Shown: piece by piece, positions 1 to 6,474 of the stretch
Position numbering within the stretch: the stretch's first letter is position 1
Layout of the letters: the number at the start of each line of letters is the position of its first letter
Assembly: GCA_003242645.1 (NCBI GenBank)
Contig: QGVC01000037.1
Location: forward strand, 1-17,062
DNA from: Pseudomonadota bacterium
Lineage (GTDB): Bacteria > Pseudomonadota > Alphaproteobacteria > Rhizobiales > Hyphomicrobiaceae
Direction of reading: 5' to 3'
Length of the DNA: 17,062 nt
Notes under the pieces: generated by a model
Told to the model about the DNA's origin: nothing
What the model saw: the letters and a program-made list of their open reading frames with translations, nothing else
Database searches by the model: none
Position numbers and translations under genes: made by a program

Positions 1-1
1 G

Positions 2-115
2 AAGTCAAAAACTCCGGACCTGCTGCAAGCCTGGGTTGATGACATGGCAAAGCGGGGCCATGGCGAGACCGCTGCTCAGGTCGCTGCAAAATGGCGCGAG
101 CTGACAGCGAACTGA
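2..115 (+). CDS. C-terminal end of probable TRAP transporter solute-binding protein (DctP-type), 5' partial
   Basis: An open frame enters from the left edge and ends at TGA 113-115, giving the last 37 residues of a protein that ends in WRELTAN. The tail is rich in charged and aromatic residues (LLQAWVDDMAKRG), as expected of the C-terminal helices of periplasmic DctP-family binding proteins, but it is too short to identify alone. The call rests mainly on position: a TRAP small permease starts 69 bases downstream on the same strand, and dctP usually precedes dctQ. If correct, the protein captures an organic acid in the periplasm and passes it to the membrane subunits. Substrate unknown. Moderate confidence. 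Confidence 0.5.
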   Translation, partial: KSKTPDLLQAWVDDMAKRGHGETAAQVAAKWRELTAN

Positions 116-137
116 TCGAAGTTCCGGTAATTTGGAC

Positions 138-172
138 GGTCCGGCCGGTAATCCGGCCGGCTCACCTTTTTT
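138..172 (+). terminator. Terminator-like hairpin between dctP and dctQ
   Basis: Two copies of the 8-base palindrome CCGGCCGG (141-148 and 153-160) are separated by TAAT, so they form a perfect 8-bp all-GC stem with a 4-base loop. GGT (138-140) can also pair with ACC (164-166) across a short bulge. Six T residues follow at 167-172. This is the form of an intrinsic terminator. It lies inside the presumed operon and overlaps the approach to the dctQ ribosome-binding site (GGAG, 173-176). It may therefore act as a partial terminator that keeps binding-protein expression above that of the permease. That role is inferred. Confidence 0.6.
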
Positions 173-184
173 GGAGTTAGTCGT

Positions 185-907
185 TTGAGGACCTTAGTCA
201 CGCGCCTTGCGATTGCCTCCGTCGCTTTCGGAGGGTTGGGCCTCTTGGTTTCGATGCTCCTCGGGGTGGCGGATGTTGTCGGGACAAGCTTGGGCGCGCC
301 GGTACCTGGTGCTCTGGAAATGACAGAGAGCACGATGGTGCTGGTGGTTTTCGGCGGTCTCGCTTATGCGCAAATCCGTCGTAGCCACATTCGTGTCGAA
401 CTCGTCTATCTCCGAGCCGGTCCGATGCTTCGCTCGGTCATGGATCTTGTTGCTGTACTGAGTGCTCTCGTGTTTTTCGGCCTTCTCGGCTGGCAGGGGT
501 TCAACGAGGCACTTTACAGCTGGTCTATTGCCGAAGCGACGTCGGGTATCATCCGATTCCCACTTTATCCCGCACGATTTCTCCTTGTCTTCGGGACGTT
601 TTTGATGCTGGTCCAGCTTTTGCTTGACCTGTGGGACATCGTAAACCAGAGGCAACGGTTTTCGACGGCGGTGCGTGCCGGCTGGATCGCTACTCTGCGG
701 CGCTCTCGAATGGCACGGCTGCGGATTGGTGTGAGTTGGATGGCGGCTATCGGCCTGTTGTTTGCCACGCTGCGCTCTATTGTATTTCGGCGCTACTCGC
801 CGAAGCCGAGGCGCGCGATTCTCCTCTCCGAGACCTGCTGCTCGCTCTTATCGTCGGGTACGAAACGGTTGCGCGCATCGCGAGGTGCTTCACGTTTCCC
901 GGCCTAG
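185..907 (+). CDS. dctQ: TRAP transporter small permease (DctQ), 3' end lost and frame run-on into mmgE
   Basis: Residues 1-153 read as a DctQ small permease, the four-helix integral membrane subunit that works with the large permease DctM. Hydrophobic segments lie at about 7-30, 47-66, 87-106 and 127-149. The charged loop AYAQIRRSHIRVEL after the second helix is typical of the family. The start is TTG at 185, with GGAG 9 bases upstream. From about residue 154 (nt ~640) the DNA is MmgE/PrpD coding sequence read in the wrong frame, so the last ~85 residues are not DctQ. DctQ proteins are usually about 160-200 residues, so only the tail is missing. No DctM gene follows, so the transporter is unlikely to work unless dctM is elsewhere. 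Confidence 0.75.
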   Translation: MRTLVTRLAIASVAFGGLGLLVSMLLGVADVVGTSLGAPVPGALEMTESTMVLVVFGGLAYAQIRRSHIRVELVYLRAGPMLRSVMDLVAVLSALVFFGLLGWQGFNEALYSWSIAEATSGIIRFPLYPARFLLVFGTFLMLVQLLLDLWDIVNQRQRFSTAVRAGWIATLRRSRMARLRIGVSWMAAIGLLFATLRSIVFRRYSPKPRRAILLSETCCSLLSSGTKRLRASRGASRFPA

Positions 908-1830
908 TTCTGCACCCGCATGGCGGACTAGCTACCGTCGGGGCTGCCGCCGCCGTGGCCAAGCTGCGTGGTATCGATGCAGAAAGCGCGGCAGCTGCGA
1001 TTACGACGGGGGCAACCCTGGTTCTGCCTGGACCTTTTGGACATGCTGTCGAAGGCGCGCTGATTCGCAACGTTTGGCCCGGCCTTTGCGCACAGAACGG
1101 CATTCGTGCTGTGGATTGGGTTGAAATCGGTATTCAGGGTGGGCCGTACAGCCTGACTGACGTTTTCGCGGCGATTATGGGCGCCGAGTCAGCACCCGAA
1201 GAGTTGTGCCGCGACTTAGGGCAGCACTGGGCGATCCGCGACGCCTACCACAAGATGCATGCCTGCTGCCAATATGGGCATTCGACCGTTGAAGCGGTCT
1301 TAGCAGCGCTCCAAGGTGTCGGCACGATCACGCCTGACATGATCGAGCGAATTTCCGTGGAGACGCACTGGAAGGCGCGGAAGTTAGATAATCCACGACC
1401 CGCTACGACACTCGCCGCGAAATTCTCTATTCAGCACATCGCGGCAGCGACGTTGGTGTATGGTCATGCCGGAGCGGCGGCCTTTCACGCCGACACTTTG
1501 ACTCGCCCGGATCTCGACCGCCTTCGGCATCGCGTTGAGATTGCGCCGTTCGAGCCGGAGCTTGAATGGCCAAATGACCGCCCCTCGAGGGTACGAATAA
1601 CATTGACTGATGGGCGGGTTTTGTCCGGCGAATGTCTAAGTGCTCCCGGAGGCGCCGATCGACCGTTTACGGAGGATGAGATCGCTTCGAAGGTGCGTGC
1701 AAATGTTCTGGAAGCCTACCCCGGTGCGGCCGAGGCGATTTCCCGAACGTTGGCTCTCGAGCCGGCCCTATTGCGCACCGGCTGGGCGAAAATCGTTTCC
1801 TCCATTGTCGGACGCGATACATCGACCTGA
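631..1830 (+). CDS. MmgE/PrpD family protein, N-terminally truncated
   Basis: The reading matches the MmgE/PrpD fold (2-methylcitrate dehydratase, cis-aconitate decarboxylase and many uncharacterised relatives). Family landmarks appear in order: PEATVF, AALSNGTAADWCELD, HAALYCISALLAEAEA, GYETVARIAR, LHPHGGLATVGAAAAVA, KMHACCQYGHS. The Asp and His of the ELD...H segment, the HPHG histidine and the Lys/His of KMHACCQYGH are kept; from memory these match the active-site positions of cis-aconitate decarboxylase. Homology starts about 3 codons after the first possible start (GTG 631), where family members normally have some 60 more residues. The start lies within dctQ and has no ribosome-binding site. 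The rest of the frame is open to TGA 1828-1830. Probably a pseudogene or an unexpressed fragment; substrate unknown. Confidence 0.75.
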   Translation: MGHRKPEATVFDGGACRLDRYSAALSNGTAADWCELDGGYRPVVCHAALYCISALLAEAEARDSPLRDLLLALIVGYETVARIARCFTFPGLVLHPHGGLATVGAAAAVAKLRGIDAESAAAAITTGATLVLPGPFGHAVEGALIRNVWPGLCAQNGIRAVDWVEIGIQGGPYSLTDVFAAIMGAESAPEELCRDLGQHWAIRDAYHKMHACCQYGHSTVEAVLAALQGVGTITPDMIERISVETHWKARKLDNPRPATTLAAKFSIQHIAAATLVYGHAGAAAFHADTLTRPDLDRLRHRVEIAPFEPELEWPNDRPSRVRITLTDGRVLSGECLSAPGGADRPFTEDEIASKVRANVLEAYPGAAEAISRTLALEPALLRTGWAKIVSSIVGRDTST

Positions 1831-2237
1831 TTTTAGGCTATCTCTCTCGCGGCCTGGTGCAACCAGTCGGCACCGTATGCTGGGAAGCCGAGGTGGGGTT
1901 TGCCTTGAGCTTAGCCACTTCGCTCCCGTGTCTCGAGGCGAGCATAAAGTGTAAGACCGAACGATGAGCTGAAGAGACGATTATCGGCGCCAAAGGGGTT
2001 ATAGCCCACGCGATTTGCGAGGGCAATCATAAGCGAGCTGATCTGATCTTCAACAGGGGCCAATCTGGTTTCGGTATTCGGGGGCCCATACCGCACTATT
2101 GAAATCTTGCGAAGAATGGTCGGAAAGCCAAGTATTTGGCAGAGTTCTTGACAAGTTCCAAGCTAAAGTAAGTACCACGAGTTTTCTGCCACGTCCGCGG
2201 CTGTATCCGATTTTGGATGAAAGCGCCCTAGCGATGT
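1831..2237. other. 407-base stretch without a convincing gene
   Basis: No complete gene, RNA gene or repeat is recognised. The only protein-like reading is on the minus strand from about 2162 down to the stop at 1911-1913. It has about 83 open codons, no clear start or ribosome-binding site, and includes the strings ELCQILGFPTILRK and GYNPFGADNRLFSSSFG. Its composition looks like a real protein, but I cannot assign a family. It is probably a relic of a lost gene, in line with the decay on both sides. Confidence 0.4.
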
Positions 2238-2447
2238 TTGCTGACGCGTCAGCGAGGTGGTCCTTCGAGTGATGTCAAAATGAGCGTAGGCGGCAAGTCC
2301 GGATATTCGTCCGGCGCAGCGAAGCGATTGATCCACACTGTTCTGAAACTCGCCCGCGTCGCACAGGGCCAGTTCGAGGTTGGCTCTGTTCTCGCCATGT
2401 CGTTTCACGATGCAAGTTTTGATGCTGCGCTGAGCTTCCACGTCGCA
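2238..2447 (+). pseudogene. Relic of a class I SAM-dependent methyltransferase (internal fragment)
   Basis: The frame contains GGPSSD near the start and then QFEVGSVLAMSFHDASFDAA, SFHVAM. This resembles the stretch of UbiE/methyltransferase-11 proteins that runs from GGP (after motif I) to the post-motif-II segment FxxGsaLaMPFxDaSFDaa...HVAMN. The glycine-rich motif I, the acidic residue after strand 2 and the C-terminal half are not recognisable, and the first ~35 residues match poorly, which suggests further frameshifts. No ribosome-binding site is seen at the TTG at 2238. Read as a decayed fragment; its original substrate cannot be told. Confidence 0.5.
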
Positions 2448-2644
2448 ATGAAGGCCTTTGGTAAGCCCGAAGGGCTTCTTGGCCGCACCGGCGGGTATAT
2501 TTTGGCGATGGGCAGGGTGAGGCGAGCGCCTGGTTCATTGACCTACTGAATGTCAGTTCGCATGAGCGGGCGTTGGAGGTCGGCTTTGGCCGGGGGTTGC
2601 ATTGCCGCGCTATCGCCAAGGGCTTTCGAAAAGCTGTTGGATAG
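2448..2644 (+). pseudogene. Relic of a second SAM-dependent methyltransferase, N-terminal part, frameshifted
   Basis: From ATG 2448 the frame reads MKAFGKPEGLLGRTGGYILAMG. It then diverges, but the frame starting at 2510 continues with QGEASAWFIDLLNV and ALEVGFGRGLHCRAIAKG, ending at TAG 2642-2644. Joined across one missing base near 2510, this matches the N-terminus of a methyltransferase family that begins with a GlLGr-aG-iMa segment, then idLL-v and the SAM-binding motif I, E-V-G-F-G-x-G. Downstream of 2644 only scattered similarity in changing frames remains, up to about 2790. At least one frameshift and one stop make this a pseudogene. The first part could instead be the end of the preceding fragment. 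Confidence 0.55.
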
Positions 2645-2787
2645 GTGAGTCCAGGATTTCCGAAGCGATTCTGCAGAATTCAAAATCCTACTTTGTCGGC
2701 GCCTGCAGGAGCAGAGCGAGCGCGAAATCGCGTTACTCGTTGGATTTCCCCAATCTGCCAGACCAGGGCATTCCATAACTGGAACGA
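2645..2787 (+). other. Degenerate sequence between methyltransferase relic and patatin gene
   Basis: No intact gene. Weak methyltransferase-like strings (for example NLPDQG near 2753) occur in changing frames and suggest this is the decayed remainder of the methyltransferase begun at 2448. No promoter or ribosome-binding site for the patatin gene stands out here. Confidence 0.3.
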
Positions 2788-3885
2788 TTGTCAGCATCCT
2801 TTCGTTGTCGCCACGCGGCGTTTGTGCCAAACGCGCTGGAATACATATCAGTGCATCGGCGAATTTCTAGCGACGGTCCCCTTCTCATCGATCTTGCGCT
2901 GCAAGGAGGCGGCGCGCATGGTGCGTTTACCTGGGGTGTTTTGGACCGCCTCCTGGAAGAGCCGTCCATCCAGATCGATGGCATTTCGGGCACCTCGGCA
3001 GGGGCGATGAATGCCGCAGTTTTGGCTGATGGCTACGCTGTAGGAGGGCGCGACAGCGCTCGGGAAGCGCTCGAGGATTTCTGGGCTCAGGTGTCTTGGG
3101 CGGCAATGTTCAGTCCCCTTCAGCGCAGCCCGCTGGATATCCTGATGGGCCGCTGGACGATGGACACATCGCCGGCATTCATCGCCTTCGATATGATGGC
3201 GCGATTGTTTTCGCCTTACGATCTCAATCCGCACGGGGCCAATCCGCTTCGCGAGATCCTGGCCCGATGCATTCATCCAGAGCGCTTGGTGAACGGACCG
3301 ATCCGTTTGTTTGTCACCGCCACCAACGTATCGACAGGACAGGGCCGCGTATTCCGCAACGCGGAGCTGACCCCGGACGTTCTGCTCGCGTCGGCATGCC
3401 TGCCCACCCTCTTTCAGGCCGAAGAAATCGACGGCGAGCCTTATTGGGATGGCGGCTTTTCCGGCAATCCCACGATCACGCCATTGGTCCGCGAATGCGC
3501 TGCGAGCGATACGGTGATCGTGCAGGTCAACCCGATCGAGCGAAGTGGCACGCCGCGCACGGCGCGCGAGATCATCAACCGCGTCAACGAAGTGTCCTTC
3601 AATGCAACGCTGATGAAGGAGCTGCGCATGATCGCGCTGCTGCGGCAGGTTGCCGACCCTGGTGACTGCGAAGGAAAGCTCTGGGCCAAGATGCGCATTC
3701 ACCGTATTGCCAGCCCTGCGATGGCAGAGCTCGGCTATTCCTCCAAACTCAATGCGGAGTGGGATTTCCTTCGCATTTTGCGCGACGAAGGGCGCCGGTC
3801 GGCTGACGTTTTTCTCAAGAAGCACGGCGCTGCTCTTGGCAAGCGCTCAACGCTCGACCTCGATGCGCTGCTTGAAGGCGTGTAA
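2788..3885 (+). CDS. Patatin-like phospholipase family protein
   Basis: A serine acyl hydrolase of the patatin/RssA type, expected to cleave ester bonds of phospholipids or other acyl esters. The oxyanion-hole motif LQGGGAHGAF is at residues 38-47, the nucleophile elbow GTSAG at 68-72 (Ser70), and the dyad Asp in WDGG at 220-223 (Asp221), counted from TTG 2788. All catalytic elements are intact, and the length (345-365 residues) is normal for bacterial relatives. No signal peptide is seen, so it is probably cytoplasmic. There is no ATG before the catalytic core. Candidate starts are TTG 2788 and GTG 2851; the latter gives a 344-residue protein starting VHRRISSDG and is closer to the family's N-terminus. 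The sequence upstream is methyltransferase debris, so the original 5' end may be lost. Confidence 0.85.
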   Translation: MSASFRCRHAAFVPNALEYISVHRRISSDGPLLIDLALQGGGAHGAFTWGVLDRLLEEPSIQIDGISGTSAGAMNAAVLADGYAVGGRDSAREALEDFWAQVSWAAMFSPLQRSPLDILMGRWTMDTSPAFIAFDMMARLFSPYDLNPHGANPLREILARCIHPERLVNGPIRLFVTATNVSTGQGRVFRNAELTPDVLLASACLPTLFQAEEIDGEPYWDGGFSGNPTITPLVRECAASDTVIVQVNPIERSGTPRTAREIINRVNEVSFNATLMKELRMIALLRQVADPGDCEGKLWAKMRIHRIASPAMAELGYSSKLNAEWDFLRILRDEGRRSADVFLKKHGAALGKRSTLDLDALLEGV

Positions 3886-4046
3886 GGCAGAAAGGGGCTG
3901 CTCGAATCCTGATGGGGCCAAATGACCTGACGCGCGTTTAGCAACCTGTTCATTTGTTCACGAGGCGACGGGCATCGCCGAAACAAATATCCTGGTCGGG
4001 TGCATAGCGCTTTTCCATCGCCAACTTTACGGGCCGGAGGCAAAAA

Positions 4047-4313
4047 ATGGAGCCCATGGCCACGTTTACTCTCCTGGGCAGATTTACTGAGCAGGGCATT
4101 TCGAAGGCTAAGGACACGGTCCAGCGTGCCGAGTCGGCCATGCAAATGGCGGGCAGGATGGGCGTCAACATCAAGGACATCTACTGGACCTTGGGTGAGT
4201 GGCCCGGCAGCCATCGCCCGCTGCTCCCGCACTGGGCTATCCTAATCCCCAGCGTAATCGGACTTCTCTTACGGCGAGCTAGACAACTCGTTGTTTGGTA
4301 CCCGAAAAGCTAG
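4047..4313 (+). pseudogene. GYD domain protein, frameshifted 3' half
   Basis: Residues 4-51 (ATFTLLGRFTEQGISKAKDT ... GVNIKDIYWTLGE) match the GYD-domain family, small (~95-105 residue) proteins of unknown function common in bacteria. Start ATG 4047 has GGAGG at 4036-4040; ATG 4056 is an alternative. After TLGE (nt ~4197) the frame departs from the family (WPGSHRPLLPHW...), where members continue with roughly YDlVaivEAPDd. One frame over, the same DNA reads PAAIARCSRTGLS and stops at 4245, a weak echo of the lost part. This suggests a one-base indel near 4200 followed by drift. The 88-residue reading may still be translated but lacks half the fold. Confidence 0.65.
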
Positions 4314-4819
<506 letters not shown>

Positions 4820-4834
4820 GGGCAGCGCTAGGCA

Positions 4835-4864
4835 GTTATGGACGGCCGCCTGGAACGTCTTCAA
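4835..4864 (-). promoter_or_regulatory. Candidate promoter for tRNA-Ser
   Basis: On the minus strand TTGAAG (4864-4859) and CATAAC (4840-4835) are 18 bases apart, and CATAAC ends 15 bases before the tRNA 5' end at 4819. Each hexamer matches four of six positions of the sigma-70 consensus. The placement fits, but the match is only fair. Confidence 0.4.
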
Positions 4865-5183
4865 GAACGTCGCTTCATTAGCCGCGTCTTGGCCACTGCA
4901 ACTCTAGAGCCACGGTGGTCGCGCCCGCCGGCGCTTCCCGAAGGTACGCGCGCCGGTCGCGTTGCTATAGCGGCCCTGGTCCAACCGTTCAAGCGGATCG
5001 CGCCTCAAAATATAAGCGCCCAGTCGCTTCGGGGTTACGGGGCGGCTCAGCCCAGGAAGGAGACAGCCGAAATGGCCGAGGCCAGCTCGTCCGCCTGCCG
5101 GTTGGATCTGAAGATTGGTGCGCGGCTGCTCCGAGCCTGAGGTGGCCTTGTAACCTACACCGAACCTGAAGCGACCTGTAGCC

Positions 5184-5202
5184 AAACCTGGCCGAAGCCA
5201 AG
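5184..5202 (-). terminator. Candidate terminator of the SDHAF4-like gene
   Basis: On the minus strand CTTGGC-TTCG-GCCAGG forms a 6-bp stem (one G-U pair) closed by the very stable UUCG tetraloop. It lies 19 bases after the stop codon at 5222-5224 and is followed by only three T residues. The position fits an intrinsic terminator; the short T tract is a weakness. Confidence 0.4.
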
Positions 5203-5221
5203 CTCCCAACCAGCCGGCCCA

Positions 5222-5413
5222 TCAGAAATCCGAGGCGATCCCATCCTTCTCCCAGTCGCCGTAACGGACGGGGTCTGGGCCATCGCGGCCGCCGATCTCT
5301 TTCGGCCGCTCCTCGACCTTGGCCTGGCGGCGGCGCTCCTCGGCCTCCTTGAGGGCGCGCTCCGCGGCAGGCGTAAGCCGGCGTTGCGGCTTCGGTTCTT
5401 CCGATTGAGACAT
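5222..5413 (-). CDS. DUF1674 / succinate dehydrogenase assembly factor 4 (SDHAF4) family protein
   Basis: A 63-residue protein. Its C-terminus carries the DUF1674 signature RPKEIGGRDGPDPVRYGDWE followed by KDGIASDF. The N-terminal half is a charged, Glu/Arg/Ala-rich helix (residues 13-38), probably disordered or coiled. In mitochondria SDHAF4 binds the flavinylated SdhA subunit and helps it join SdhB; the bacterial homologues are presumed to help complex II assembly, but none of the sdh genes is nearby. The start is secure: ATG 5411-5413 follows AAGGAG at the right spacing on the minus strand. It is transcribed away from htpX across a 134-base intergenic region and is followed by a UUCG hairpin. 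Confidence 0.9.
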   Translation of the reverse strand: MSQSEEPKPQRRLTPAAERALKEAEERRRQAKVEERPKEIGGRDGPDPVRYGDWEKDGIASDF

Positions 5414-5547
5414 TGGGTGCTCCTTTGGGCCCCCCGAGGCGGATCTTGAACGAGAGAGCCCCTATATACCATTTACTGACGCTGCCGTGAGCACCGGCAG
5501 CTGATCGGGCCGGGGTGTCAGCCATTCTCGCTTTAGGGGAGATGTTG

Positions 5548-6468
5548 ATGACGAGCAATTACATCAAGACCGGTGTTCTGCTGGGGGTCTTGACGGCGAT
5601 CCTGGTATCTCTGGGAGCGCTGGTCGGCGGCGAGACCGGGCTTGTCATCGCGTTCATCATGGCGCTCGGCATGAACGCGTTCAGCCTCTGGAACTCGGAC
5701 AAGCTGGTGCTCAGGATGCACGGGGCCGAAGAGGTCGACGAGCGCACGGCGCCGGAGTTCTACGGTCTTGTCCGCGATCTGGCACAGCGCGCCGGCTTGC
5801 CGATGCCCAGGGTCTACATCATGCACAGCGACCAGCCGAACGCCTTTGCGACAGGGCGTAGCCCCTCGCACGCGGCTGTGTGCGCCTCGACTGGCCTACT
5901 GAATATGCTCGATCGCGAGGAGGTCGCGGGCGTCATGGCGCACGAGCTGGCGCACATTAGAAACCGCGACACGCTCATCATGACCGTGGCCGCGACGGTG
6001 GCGGGTGCCATCTCGCTCTTCGCCAACATGATGCAGTTCGGCATGCTTTTCGGCGGCGATCGGCGCGAAGGCGAAGGAGCCAGCCCGCTCGGTATCATTG
6101 GGGCGCTGGCGGCGATCATTCTCGCTCCGCTGGCGGCTATGCTGGTGCAGATGGCGATCAGCCGCTCCCGCGAGTATGAGGCCGACCGCATAGGCGCGCA
6201 CATCTGCGGGGAGCCGCTGTGGCTCGCCTCGGCGCTGGAGAAGATCGAGCACTACGCGCGCCGCATCATGAACCCGACGGCCGAGGCGGCGCCCGCGACG
6301 GCGCACATGTTCATCATCAATCCGCTCTCGGGCCAGGGCATGGACAACCTGTTCTCGACCCACCCGAATACCGAGAACAGAATCGCCGAGCTGCGTAAGC
6401 TCGCGGCTGCGATGGGCCGCTCGAGCATGGGCAGCGCCGCCAGCCCCGCTCGCGGTCCGTGGGGTTGA
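5548..6468 (+). CDS. htpX: Protease HtpX, membrane zinc metalloprotease (M48)
   Basis: HtpX degrades damaged or misfolded inner-membrane proteins, working alongside FtsH. The chosen start, ATG 5548, gives 306 residues and has AGGGGAG 6 bases upstream; ATG 5542 and GTG 5515 are in frame but less well placed. Hydrophobic segments lie at about 4-27 and 31-48, then after the cytoplasmic zinc site at 144-165 and 181-203. The zinc-binding motif HELAH is at 132-136, and the third ligand is the Glu of SRSREYEAD (about residue 209). The C-terminal [14 protein letters not shown] is also typical of the family. The length fits family members. The gene ends 6 bases before rsmB, so the two are probably co-transcribed. 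Confidence 0.96.
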   Translation: MTSNYIKTGVLLGVLTAILVSLGALVGGETGLVIAFIMALGMNAFSLWNSDKLVLRMHGAEEVDERTAPEFYGLVRDLAQRAGLPMPRVYIMHSDQPNAFATGRSPSHAAVCASTGLLNMLDREEVAGVMAHELAHIRNRDTLIMTVAATVAGAISLFANMMQFGMLFGGDRREGEGASPLGIIGALAAIILAPLAAMLVQMAISRSREYEADRIGAHICGEPLWLASALEKIEHYARRIMNPTAEAAPATAHMFIINPLSGQGMDNLFSTHPNTENRIAELRKLAAAMGRSSMGSAASPARGPWG

Positions 6469-6474
6469 TGCCTC

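Larger units (their letters stand above)
4820..5221. other. 402 bases between tRNA-Ser and the SDHAF4-like gene; no gene recognised
   Basis: Apart from the candidate tRNA promoter (4835-4864) and a hairpin downstream of the SDHAF4-like gene (5187-5202), nothing is recognised. Open frames of about 100 codons occur on both strands (4838-5140 plus, 4904-5209 minus). They are low-complexity, Arg/Pro/Gly-rich readings with no motif, as expected from GC-rich non-coding DNA. Confidence 0.4.

Noticed and set aside
2848..3825. 325-codon minus-strand open frame
   Set aside because: It is antisense to the patatin gene, whose catalytic motifs show the plus strand is the coding one.
3950..4030. Minus-strand KRYAPDQDICFGDA, resembling the C-terminus of FAD-linked (BBE) oxidases
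   Set aside because: Only a few residues (K-x-Y-x-P-D) match, and the rest of the frame is antisense to the GYD gene. It could be a relic, but the evidence is too thin to annotate.
5445..5468. CTTGAA followed by CCCCTATATA ahead of htpX, like a heat-shock sigma-32 promoter
   Set aside because: The two elements are only 8 bases apart, much shorter than the spacing such promoters need. The hexamers are also too close for sigma-70.
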